A DNA stretch of 41,100 nt from Amycolatopsis anabasis. GTDB taxonomy: Bacteria > Actinomycetota > Actinomycetes > Mycobacteriales > Pseudonocardiaceae. A program made the translations under genes and the position numbers. Within the stretch, counting starts at the first letter, position 1, and each line of letters opens with the position of its first letter. Below are positions 28,430-35,488 of this stretch, one piece after another. The notes beneath the pieces are model-generated. The model worked only from the letters and a program-made list of their open reading frames with translations. It ran no database searches and was not told the DNA's origin. The stretch is taken from contig NZ_VTHK01000070.1 in NCBI RefSeq assembly GCF_009765355.1, positions 1 to 41,100 of the forward strand. Reading direction: 5' to 3'.

Positions 28430-29703
28430 GCTGTCCTTTCTCGCCGGGGCACCGCCAGCAGGACGACGGCCGAACCCGCCATCGTGGCCGCCAGCATCAG
28501 GAACGAGGCCGCCGTGCCACCGGTCGCGTGGTCCAGCCAGCCCACCAGGTAGGTGCCGAGGAAACCACCGAGCGCGCCGCAGGCGTTCACCAGCGCGACC
28601 GCGATGCCCGCGATACGGCTCGGCAGCAGTTCGGAGATCAGCGCGAAGAACGGGCCGTAGGGCGCGTACAGCCCGATCGCCGCGATCACCAGCAGTCCGA
28701 ACGACCACCAGAACGCGTCCTTGCCGAGCAGGTAGGAGCCGTAGAACGCGAGCGTGCCGAGCAGCAGCCACGGCCAGACGTACCGGCGGCGGAGGCCCGA
28801 ACGGTCGGAGAACCGCGAGTTGACCAGCATCGCCGCGATGGCGAACGCGTACGGCACCGCGGAGAGCAGGCCGGTCGTGCCGATCCCGGCCGAGGATCCG
28901 GCCTTGACGATCGAGGGCAGCCAGAACACGAACCCGTACACGCCGATGCTCCACAGCAGGTACTGCGCCGACAGCACGAGCACGAGCTTCGACCGCAGTG
29001 CCTCGGCGACCGGGCGCCGGGTGGCCGGGGCGCCGCGCAACGCCGTTTGCTCGGCGGCGATCGCGGACTCCACGGCGTCCCGTTCGGCCGGATCCAGCCA
29101 GCGCGCCTGCCGCGGGTGGTCGCGCACCTGCGCGCGGAAGTAGAACGCCCAGACCAGCGCGGGGATGCCCTCGATGATGAACATGCCGCGCCAGGAGGTG
29201 GCCTCGACCAGGTAACCCGAGGCCGCCGAGAGCCAGAGGATGGTGGCCGGGTTGCCGAGGATGAGGAACGCGTTGGCACGTCCGCGTTCGGCCTTGGTGA
29301 ACCAGCGCGCGAGCAGCACGACCAGCGCGGGGAGCACCGCGGCCTCGACCGCGCCGAGTAAACCCCGGACCACGATCAACGCGGCGACCGAGCTGAGCAG
29401 GCCCTGCAAGGTGGCGAGCACGCCCCAGGCGAGGACCGAGTAGAAGATCAGGTCGCGCACGCCGCGGCGGTCCGCGTAGAGCACGCCCGGCACCTGCAGC
29501 AGGAAGTAGCCGAGGAAGAAGGACGCGCCGACCAGCCCGGAGGTCGCGCTGGTCAGGCCGAGATCGCTCGCCATGCCCCCGGCCGCGGCGATCGAGAAGT
29601 TCGATCGGTCCAGGTAGGCGAGGCTGTAGGTGACGAACACGATCGGGATCAGCCGCAGCCAGCGCTGGCTGGGCGCGGCCCGTTCGGCGGGTGGGGCAGC
29701 CAT
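28426..29703 (-). CDS. MFS transporter, anion:cation symporter (ACS) family
   Basis: 425 residues, about 12 membrane segments. TM1 carries the ACS-type motif YLDRSNFSIA; a long cytoplasmic loop after TM6 (DHPRQARWLDPAERDAVESAIA) is typical of hexuronate/tartrate/phthalate porters. GGAGGATCC precedes the ATG at 29703. Proton-coupled uptake of an organic acid anion is the usual role. It is first gene of the two-gene operon with the 2-hydroxyacid dehydrogenase, and its promoter region contains the tandem operator-like sites. Confidence 0.9.
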   Translation of the reverse strand: MAAPPAERAAPSQRWLRLIPIVFVTYSLAYLDRSNFSIAAAGGMASDLGLTSATSGLVGASFFLGYFLLQVPGVLYADRRGVRDLIFYSVLAWGVLATLQGLLSSVAALIVVRGLLGAVEAAVLPALVVLLARWFTKAERGRANAFLILGNPATILWLSAASGYLVEATSWRGMFIIEGIPALVWAFYFRAQVRDHPRQARWLDPAERDAVESAIAAEQTALRGAPATRRPVAEALRSKLVLVLSAQYLLWSIGVYGFVFWLPSIVKAGSSAGIGTTGLLSAVPYAFAIAAMLVNSRFSDRSGLRRRYVWPWLLLGTLAFYGSYLLGKDAFWWSFGLLVIAAIGLYAPYGPFFALISELLPSRIAGIAVALVNACGALGGFLGTYLVGWLDHATGGTAASFLMLAATMAGSAVVLLAVPRRERTA

Positions 29704-29731
29704 CGGATCCTCCTGCCGCGTTTGACACCGC

Positions 29732-29768
29732 TTTCCGTAATATGGAAAGCTATTCCGCAATACGGTGA
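29732..29768. promoter_or_regulatory. Two tandem operator-like palindromes between MFS and IclR genes
   Basis: Site 1 TTTCCGTAATATGGAAA (29732-29748) and site 2 ATTCCGCAATACGGTGA (29752-29768) share the core TTCCGYAATAYGG, each a near-palindrome around AATA, with centres 20 bp apart (about two helical turns, same DNA face). A TTGACA lies just before site 1 (29722-29727). The position in the divergent region of an IclR-regulated cluster makes these the likely IclR binding sites, controlling both the transporter operon and the regulator. Confidence 0.6.
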
Positions 29769-29811
29769 ACGCAAGTGTCGGCGGAGTCTGTCCTCGCGTC
29801 AAGGGGGTGCC

Positions 29812-30561
29812 ATGGCGGATATGGTCGGCAAGGCGCTGCGCCTGCTCTCGCTGCTCGGCGAATACCCGGACGGGGTCGGCCTGTCCGAGCTGGCGCGGTC
29901 CGCCGGATTCCCGGTGAGCACCACGCACCGGCTGCTCGGCTCGCTACAGGCGGAAGGTTTTGTCCGCAGCGACCCGGATTCCAAGCGGTACGCGCTCGGG
30001 CTGCGGTTGTTCGAACTCGGCCAGCAGGTTTCGCACGCACGCGGGTTCGCCGGGGTCGCCCTGCCGGTGATGCAGCGGTTGAGCGACGAGACCGGTGAGC
30101 CGACGCTGATGGCCGTGCTGGACGGCACGGACCAGGTATACGTGCACGCGGTCCAGGGCCGCCAGCAGGTGCAGATCCGCGGCGAACCAGGGCGGCGCGG
30201 GCCGCTGCACTGCACGTCGATGGGCAAGTGCCTGGTCGCCTTCGCGGCCGAGGCCGATCGCGCCCGGCTGGTCGCCGAACTCGGCCTGCCCGCGCTGGCG
30301 CCGAACACGATCACCGGGCGCACGGCGTTCGCCGAGGAGATCGCCGCGGTCCGCGACCGGGGTTTCGCGATCGCCGACGAGGAGCACGAGGCGGGCATCC
30401 GCGCGGTCGGCGTCCCGGTGTGCGGTCCGGACGGGGTCGCCCTCGCCGCGCTGTCCACCGCCGCACCCGCGTACCGGATGACCGTGGCCCGGCTCGAGGA
30501 GTTCGTGCCCGCCCTCCGCGCCGCCGCCCGGGAACTCGCTGCCGTGCTGCCCCGCGGTTAG
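29812..30561 (+). CDS. IclR-family transcriptional regulator
   Basis: 249 residues. N-terminal winged helix (KALRLLSLLGEYPDGVGLSELA, then FPVSTTHRLLGSLQAEGFV) and C-terminal effector-binding domain (PLHCTSMGKCLVAFA, then GITGRTAF-like NTITGRTAFAEEI, and AGIRAVGVPVCGPDG). The ATG at 29812 has AAGGGGG 5-6 nt upstream; the frame upstream is not protein-like. It is divergent from the MFS/2-hydroxyacid dehydrogenase operon and very likely regulates it through the tandem sites in the shared region, responding to the imported acid or a metabolite of it. Confidence 0.94.
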   Translation: MADMVGKALRLLSLLGEYPDGVGLSELARSAGFPVSTTHRLLGSLQAEGFVRSDPDSKRYALGLRLFELGQQVSHARGFAGVALPVMQRLSDETGEPTLMAVLDGTDQVYVHAVQGRQQVQIRGEPGRRGPLHCTSMGKCLVAFAAEADRARLVAELGLPALAPNTITGRTAFAEEIAAVRDRGFAIADEEHEAGIRAVGVPVCGPDGVALAALSTAAPAYRMTVARLEEFVPALRAAARELAAVLPRG

Positions 30562-30564
30562 GGC

Positions 30565-31326
30565 ATGATCGACTCCGTGACCGTACTGGAAGAACTCGTG
30601 CCGAAGCTGGTGCGGCTGCCCGGGGTGGTCGCGGTGGCGCTGGGCGGCAGCCGGGCCACCGGCACGCACCGCCCGGACAGCGACTGGGATCTCGGCCTGT
30701 ACTACCGGAAATCGTTCGACGCGGGGGTGCTGGCGGAGCTGGGGTATCCCGGGCACACCGCGCAACCCGGCGAATGGGGCCGTCTGGTCAACGGCGGCGC
30801 CTGGCTGTCTGTGGACGGGACGCCCGTGGACGTGCTGCTGCGCGATCTCGACCAGATCGAGCGGTGGTGGGCGGACGCCCGCGAGGGCCGGTTCGAGATC
30901 GACAACGTCGAAGGGCACCTGGTGGGCCTGCCCACGTACGTTCCGGTCGGCGAGATCGCCCTCGCGCGGGTGCTCGAGGGCGACCTGCCGCGGGTGACCT
31001 ATCCCGAGGCGCTGCGGGAAGCCGCGTCCCAGCGGTGGCGGTGGAACGCGGCCTTCTCCCTGCTCTTCGCCGGGCACCACGCCGAACAGGGCGACCGGAC
31101 GAGCTGTGCGGGGCTGCTCGCCCGGGCGACCCTGCAGACCGCGCACGGCATCCTGGCCGAACGCGGCGAATGGGCGCTCGGCGAGAAGCGCCTGGTCGCC
31201 CGCGCGGGCCTGGCAGCCGCGCACGACATCATCGGAGACCCGGGTCCCGAGGCGGTCGAGCGGATGCGCGAACTGCTGAACCCGCCGAAGCTGGGCGAGC
31301 TGTCCGCGCACCTCCCCGAGGAGTAG
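30565..31326 (+). CDS. Nucleotidyltransferase-fold protein
   Basis: 253 residues, ATG 3 nt after the iclR stop, so probably read from the same transcript. It has the Pol-beta-type motif GS...D-x-D: Gly28-Ser29 with Asp40 and Asp42 (GGSRATGTHRPDSDWDLGLYY), and a likely third carboxylate in TPVDVLLRD. The C-terminal half is helical (ALREAASQRWRWNAAFSLLFAG). Members of this group include aminoglycoside adenylyltransferase-like and MNT-type enzymes; no toxin or antitoxin partner (HEPN) is next to it. The substrate is unknown, and a link to the IclR module is not implied by function. Confidence 0.85.
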   Translation: MIDSVTVLEELVPKLVRLPGVVAVALGGSRATGTHRPDSDWDLGLYYRKSFDAGVLAELGYPGHTAQPGEWGRLVNGGAWLSVDGTPVDVLLRDLDQIERWWADAREGRFEIDNVEGHLVGLPTYVPVGEIALARVLEGDLPRVTYPEALREAASQRWRWNAAFSLLFAGHHAEQGDRTSCAGLLARATLQTAHGILAERGEWALGEKRLVARAGLAAAHDIIGDPGPEAVERMRELLNPPKLGELSAHLPEE

Positions 31327-31332
31327 CGCCGG

Positions 31333-31686
31333 TCAGTGCTCGTGCTGACCGATGCAGAACACGTTGCCCTCGGGGTCCTCGAGCACGGTCCACGCCAGCC
31401 CGGGGACCTCGTGCTCGCCGATTTCCTTGGCGCCGAGACCCACCACGCGGTCCACCTCGGCCGCCCGGTCGTCGGTCATCAGGTCCAGGTGCAGCCGGTT
31501 CTTCCCGGCCCGCTCCTCCGGCACGCGCTGGAAGCCCAGGCCGGCCGCCGCTTCGGACGGCTTGGTGAGGAACACGTACTCGCCGTAGTCGGCGTCCACT
31601 TCGACGCCGAGCACGGCCGTCCAGAATCGGGCGAGACCCTGCGGGTCCGCGCAGTCGACGGTGACAGCTCCCAGGTGCAGACTCAT
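31333..31686 (-). CDS. VOC-superfamily (glyoxalase/bleomycin-resistance-like) protein
   Basis: 117 residues. The ATG at 31686 (MSLHLGAVTVDCADPQGLARFW) has AAGGTG upstream; an ATG at 31716 would add 10 residues. The beta-alpha-beta-beta-beta pattern of a single-module VOC pair is visible (NRLHLDLMT, then VPGLAWTVLEDPEGNVFCIGQH). Proteins of this size act as dimers in isomerisation, dioxygenation or antibiotic binding. No metal-ligand set can be confirmed. Convergent with the nucleotidyltransferase gene (6 bp apart) and divergent from proS. Confidence 0.85.
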   Translation of the reverse strand: MSLHLGAVTVDCADPQGLARFWTAVLGVEVDADYGEYVFLTKPSEAAAGLGFQRVPEERAGKNRLHLDLMTDDRAAEVDRVVGLGAKEIGEHEVPGLAWTVLEDPEGNVFCIGQHEH

Positions 31687-31743
31687 GCCCGGCACCTTAT
31701 GGGTACCCACCGACATAATCCGGTTGAAGCGCGACCCGGGTGG

Positions 31744-31772
31744 TTGACTACGCTTCGCGAAACGTCTATGAG
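31744..31772 (+). promoter_or_regulatory. proS promoter
   Basis: TTGACT (31744-31749), exactly 17 nt, and TATGAG (31767-31772): a good housekeeping promoter for this group. It sits 25 bp before the GTG start, so the leader is short. Confidence 0.65.
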
Positions 31773-31796
31773 CGGTTTTCCCCGAGGAGCGCAGTA

Positions 31797-33545
31797 GTGA
31801 TCACCAGGATGTCGTCGCTGTTCCTTCGCACCTTGCGCGAGGATCCGGCGGACGCCGAAGTGCCCAGCCACCGGCTGCTGGTGCGCGCGGGATACGTCCG
31901 CCGGGTCGCCCCGGGTGGTTACTCCTGGCTGCCGCTGGGCCTGCGGGTGCTGCGCAACATCGAAGCCGTGGTCCGCGAGGAGATGGCGGCGATCGGCGGG
32001 CAGGAGATCCAGTTCCCCGCGCTGCTCCCGCGTGAGCCCTACGAGGCGACCGGCCGCTGGACCGAATACGGCGACAGCCTGTTCCGGCTCAAGGACCGCA
32101 AGGGCGCGGACTACCTGCTTGGCCCGACGCACGAGGAGCTCTTCGCGCTGACCGTGAAGGGCGAGTACAGCTCGTACAAGGACTATCCCGTTGTCCTGTA
32201 CCAAATCCAGACCAAGTACCGGGACGAGGCCCGCCCGCGCGCCGGAATCCTGCGCGGCCGCGAATTCGTCATGAAGGATTCCTATTCCTTCGATCTCGAC
32301 GACGACGGGCTGGCGAAGTCGTACCAGCTCCACCGCGAGGCCTACATCAAGATCTTCGACCGCCTCGGCCTGGACTACGTGATCGTCGCGGCCACCTCCG
32401 GCGCGATGGGCGGGTCGGCGTCCGAGGAGTTCCTCGCGGTCGCGCCCACCGGTGAGGACACCTACGTCCGCAGCACCGAGTCGGACTACGCGGCGAACGT
32501 GGAAGCGGTGACCACGCCCGCACCCCCCGCGCAGCCGATCGAAGGCAAGCCCGAAGCGCAGGTCCACCACACGCCCAACACGCCGACCATCGAAACTTTG
32601 GTGGATTTCCTCAATTCGGCGGATCTGGGCCGCACGTTCACCGCGGCCGACACGCTCAAGAACGTGATCGTGAAGGTCCGGCAGCCCCGCACCGAGGACT
32701 GGGAGATCCTGGGCATCGGCATCCCCGGCGATCGCGAGGTCGACCTCAAGCGGCTGGAGGCTTCGCTCGAGCCCCTCGAGGTTTCCCTCCTCGAGGAGGC
32801 CGACTTCGCCGCCAACCCGTTCCTGGTGAAGGGTTACATCGGCCCCAAAGCCTTGCAGGACAACGGGGTTCGCTACCTCGTCGACCCGCAGGTGGTCACC
32901 GGCACCGCCTGGGTGACCGGCGCGGACAAGCTGGACCACCACGTGGTGGACCTGGTCGCCGGGCGCGATTTCACCCCGGACGGCACGATCGAGGCCGCCG
33001 AGGTCCGCGAGGGTGACGCGTCGCCCGACGGCAAGGGCACCCTGGTGGCGGCGCGCGGGATCGAGATCGGGCACATCTTCCAGCTCGGCCGCAAGTACGC
33101 CGACGCCTTCGGCCTGGACGCGCTCGGCGCCGACGCCAAGCCGATCCGGATCACCATGGGCTCCTACGGCGTCGGCGTCTCCCGCCTGGTCGCCGTGATC
33201 GCCGAACAGCACCACGACGACCTCGGCCTGGTGTGGCCGCGCGCGGTGGCGCCCGCCGACGTCCACGTGGTGATCGCCGGAAAGGACGAGGCGGTCTTCG
33301 CGGGCGGCGAGAAGCTGGCCGCGGAACTGGACGCCGCCGGGGTCCGGGTGTTCCTGGACGACCGCAAGGCCACCCCCGGGGTCAAGTTCGCCGACGCCGA
33401 ACTCATCGGCGTGCCGACCATCCTGGTGGTGGGCCGCGGCCTGGCCAACGGCGTCGTCGAGGTCAAGGACCGCGCCTCGGGCAACCGTGAGGAGATCCCG
33501 GTCGATCAGGTGGTCGCGCACCTGACCGATCTCGTGGGCCGGTAG
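31797..33545 (+). CDS. proS: Prolyl-tRNA synthetase (bacterial type, with editing domain)
   Basis: 582 residues, class II synthetase charging tRNA-Pro. GTG at 31797 has GAGGAG 7 nt upstream. Motif 2 (YQIQTKYRDEARPRAGILRGREFVMKDSYSF) and motif 3 (MGSYGVGVSRLVAVIAEQ) are intact. Between them lies the YbaK-like insertion (about 225-400) that removes mis-charged alanine, and the C-terminal anticodon-binding domain follows (DVHVVIAGKDEAVFAGG). This is the long bacterial form with the INS domain. Essential housekeeping gene; its TAG is followed at once by the ATG of the next gene. Confidence 0.97.
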   Translation: MITRMSSLFLRTLREDPADAEVPSHRLLVRAGYVRRVAPGGYSWLPLGLRVLRNIEAVVREEMAAIGGQEIQFPALLPREPYEATGRWTEYGDSLFRLKDRKGADYLLGPTHEELFALTVKGEYSSYKDYPVVLYQIQTKYRDEARPRAGILRGREFVMKDSYSFDLDDDGLAKSYQLHREAYIKIFDRLGLDYVIVAATSGAMGGSASEEFLAVAPTGEDTYVRSTESDYAANVEAVTTPAPPAQPIEGKPEAQVHHTPNTPTIETLVDFLNSADLGRTFTAADTLKNVIVKVRQPRTEDWEILGIGIPGDREVDLKRLEASLEPLEVSLLEEADFAANPFLVKGYIGPKALQDNGVRYLVDPQVVTGTAWVTGADKLDHHVVDLVAGRDFTPDGTIEAAEVREGDASPDGKGTLVAARGIEIGHIFQLGRKYADAFGLDALGADAKPIRITMGSYGVGVSRLVAVIAEQHHDDLGLVWPRAVAPADVHVVIAGKDEAVFAGGEKLAAELDAAGVRVFLDDRKATPGVKFADAELIGVPTILVVGRGLANGVVEVKDRASGNREEIPVDQVVAHLTDLVGR

Positions 33546-34478
33546 ATGGGCTGGCTGCGCGGCAGGCGCGGGCAACCGGGCGGCTACGAGGACAACGCGG
33601 CGCTCAAGGGGTTCGGCGGTTACGAACCCGCCGACGCCCCGACGCCCGGGTACCCGCCCGCGCCACCCCAGCCCGAACCCGAGGCGCCCCCGCCGCCGAA
33701 GAAGCGGAGATCCAAGGCGCCGTACGGATTGCTCGCGGTACTCGTGCTGCTGGGCCTGGGTTACCTGGGCAGCCGGGCGAATTCGGACCGCACACCCGAG
33801 TACACCCCGCCGACGACCTCCCGCACGCCGTACACCCCGCCGCCGCAGGTCGTCGTGCCGGCGGTCGTGCCGGGCTGGCAGTCGGTCGCGGGCGGCAAGG
33901 GCGCCTACGCCTACGACGTGCCACCCGCCTGGACGCCGAAACCGGGGACGGTCCACGGCTGGGAGGCGGACGCGAGCGGGCCCGGGATCAGCCTGGCGAC
34001 CAGCGCGTTCCTCGGGCAGAAGAGTTGCGCCGCCGATCCCGACCACGATCGCGGCGGCAGCGGGGTCACCACGGTCAAGCAGCCGGACGCCGCACTCGCG
34101 GCGACCGAAACCGCCACCGCGGTCGCCAAGTACGCCTTCACCCCCGAGGAAGGCGGGGTGCAGCCCACCCTCGCTCCCGGGCCGCCCCAGCAGGTCCAGC
34201 TGCCCACCGGCACCGGGAAACTGGACGCCACCCTGGTCCTGGTCGAGGTGACCGTCCCGCCGGGCCCGGACGCCTGCCTCCCGCCCCGCGCGCTGGTGGG
34301 CGCGGTCGCGGTCAAGGGGACCAGCGGTTCGGACGCGAAGACCGCGGTGCTGGTCGCCTATGCCGACCAGGCCGTCCCCGGCGAGGCGAGCCGGGACGAC
34401 GTGCTCGGGCTCCTGCGCAGTTACCGGCTCGTGCCGGAGAACCAGCGAACCACCATCCCCGCGACGCCGACCTCCTAG
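33546..34478 (+). CDS. Membrane-anchored protein of unknown function
   Basis: 310 residues starting directly after the proS stop, so co-transcribed and probably translationally coupled. Cytoplasmic N-terminus of about 57 residues, proline-rich (PPAPPQPEPEAPPPP) ending in basic KKRRSK, one membrane segment at about 60-76 (GLLAVLVLLGLGYLG), then a Pro/Thr-rich linker and an outside domain of about 200 residues with paired cysteines (QKSCAAD and PDACLPP). The outside domain pattern (WQSVAGGKGAYAYDVPPAW...) resembles unnamed actinobacterial secreted domains. No catalytic motif is seen, and no link to translation is implied. Confidence 0.8.
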   Translation: MGWLRGRRGQPGGYEDNAALKGFGGYEPADAPTPGYPPAPPQPEPEAPPPPKKRRSKAPYGLLAVLVLLGLGYLGSRANSDRTPEYTPPTTSRTPYTPPPQVVVPAVVPGWQSVAGGKGAYAYDVPPAWTPKPGTVHGWEADASGPGISLATSAFLGQKSCAADPDHDRGGSGVTTVKQPDAALAATETATAVAKYAFTPEEGGVQPTLAPGPPQQVQLPTGTGKLDATLVLVEVTVPPGPDACLPPRALVGAVAVKGTSGSDAKTAVLVAYADQAVPGEASRDDVLGLLRSYRLVPENQRTTIPATPTS

Positions 34479-34479
34479 C

Positions 34480-34689
34480 CGTGAGTGTTCCGGCCGGTTC
34501 TGATCCAAAATAGAAGAACTTCCGTCTGGGAGGCGTTCGCAGTCGCCATCGCCGAAGGTTTTCCGGCTCGCCGAGGAGGCTTGGTGGGTCGTGAGTACCG
34601 CCGCGATGCGGCCCGAAAGTGCGCGCACTTTCGACGCGACCGAGCGAGCCCTCCAGGGCAGCGGTGACTAACCGGTCCGAACCCTCACG
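34480..34689. repeat. Composite inverted-repeat element, GTGAGTGTT/ACCGGTT family
   Basis: Left arm CGTGAGTGTTCCGGCCGGTT (34480-34499) and right arm AACCGGTCCGAACCCTCACG (34670-34689) match at 17 of 20 positions as inverted repeats around about 170 bp. The arms are the same family as the compact hairpin at 6869-6914. The interior has a half-copy (GGTCGTGAGTACCG, 34587-34600) and a perfect 20-bp palindrome. It lies between two convergent genes, and the right arm supplies the TGA stop of the HAD gene. No coding frame in it. Could be a small non-autonomous mobile element or an assembled terminator-like repeat. Confidence 0.6.
34614..34633. repeat. Perfect 20-bp palindrome
   Basis: CGAAAGTGCGCGCACTTTCG, identical to its own reverse complement, in the middle of the composite repeat between convergent genes. 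It can form a 9- to 10-bp stem on either strand and may act as a bidirectional terminator without a U-tract. Confidence 0.6.
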
Positions 34690-35383
34690 ACCCCAGGACG
34701 GCTGCCAGTACGGCCGAGGTGTCGGAGAGGTCGGGCAGTACGGTGTGCGCGCCCGAATCGCGTAGCTCGGCTTCGCTGTGCTTCCCGGTCGCCACCCCGA
34801 CGGCGACCGCGCCGTGGTGCAGGCCCGCCTCGATGTCGTGCGGGGTGTCGCCGATGACCACCACCGCGTCCGGGGCGAACCGGGTGCCGTGCCGTTCGGC
34901 GGCGCGGGCCCGCGCGAACGCGACCAGATCGGGCCGGTGCGTGGACAGCGTGCCGTAGCCGCCGATCTCGAAGTCGATGTGTTCGTGCAGCCCGAACGCG
35001 GACAGCTTGTGCCGCGCGACCTCCGGCAGGTTCCCGGTGACCAGCGACTGCACGACATCCTCTCGACCAGCCATTGTGGACAGTGCGGCCGCGGCCCCGG
35101 GCAGTGCGTGACCGTAGTCGGCCAGTGTGGGCAACGCCTGCAGGGACAGGGCTTCCAGTTCCGCCCAGATCTTCTCGATCAGCTCGTCGGTCGGCTCGAT
35201 GCCGTGTGCGGTCAGCAGTTCGGTGGTGATCGCCTTCTCGGTGCGGCCGGGGAAGGACGGCAGTTCGGTCAGCGTGGCGCCGGTGACCGAAGCGAGCGCG
35301 CTGGTGTACCAGGCGCCGCCGAGTCCCCGCAGATCCACCAGTGTCAGATCGATGTCCCAGAGCACCAACCGCTTCTCAGTCAC
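34685..35383 (-). CDS. HAD-family hydrolase (phosphatase, Gph/phosphoglycolate-like)
   Basis: 232 residues, GTG at 35383 (MTEKRLVLWDIDLTLVD). Motif I is D-I-D-L-T with nucleophile Asp10 and acid/base Asp12; motif II is within VQSLVTGN; motif IV is VVVIGDTPHDIEAG. A helical cap (subclass I) lies between about 20 and 85. Such enzymes hydrolyse small phosphate esters such as phosphoglycolate; specificity is not readable. The first Asp is followed by Ile rather than the common Phe, which is within family variation. Its stop codon lies inside the repeat arm described above. Confidence 0.9.
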   Translation of the reverse strand: MTEKRLVLWDIDLTLVDLRGLGGAWYTSALASVTGATLTELPSFPGRTEKAITTELLTAHGIEPTDELIEKIWAELEALSLQALPTLADYGHALPGAAAALSTMAGREDVVQSLVTGNLPEVARHKLSAFGLHEHIDFEIGGYGTLSTHRPDLVAFARARAAERHGTRFAPDAVVVIGDTPHDIEAGLHHGAVAVGVATGKHSEAELRDSGAHTVLPDLSDTSAVLAAVLGS

Positions 35384-35419
35384 GTGATCGACGTTACCGG
35401 AGGCCCTTTTCAACACGCG

Positions 35420-35449
35420 TTGACTTCGGCGGCGATCAACCCTTACCTT
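35420..35449 (+). promoter_or_regulatory. Promoter of ABC-2-like membrane protein gene
   Basis: TTGACT (35420-35425), then TTACCT (17-nt spacer) or TACCTT (18-nt spacer) at 35443-35449. It leaves a leader of about 35 nt to the ATG at 35489, which has GGAGG correctly placed. Confidence 0.5.
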
Positions 35450-35488
35450 GGCACCTAATTAAACGCGTGATGAAATATGGAGGACGTC

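Noticed and set aside
30565..31326. Toxin-antitoxin reading of the nucleotidyltransferase-fold gene
   Set aside because: No HEPN or other partner gene next to it; neighbours are an IclR regulator and a VOC protein.
31683..34628. 981-codon open frame on the minus strand across proS
   Set aside because: Antisense to proS, which has all synthetase motifs; the frame has no recognisable domain.
35443..35462. Possible iron box (TTAGGTGCC... on the minus strand) before the ABC-2-like gene
   Set aside because: Only the first half-site matches the IdeR/DmdR consensus; the second half does not.
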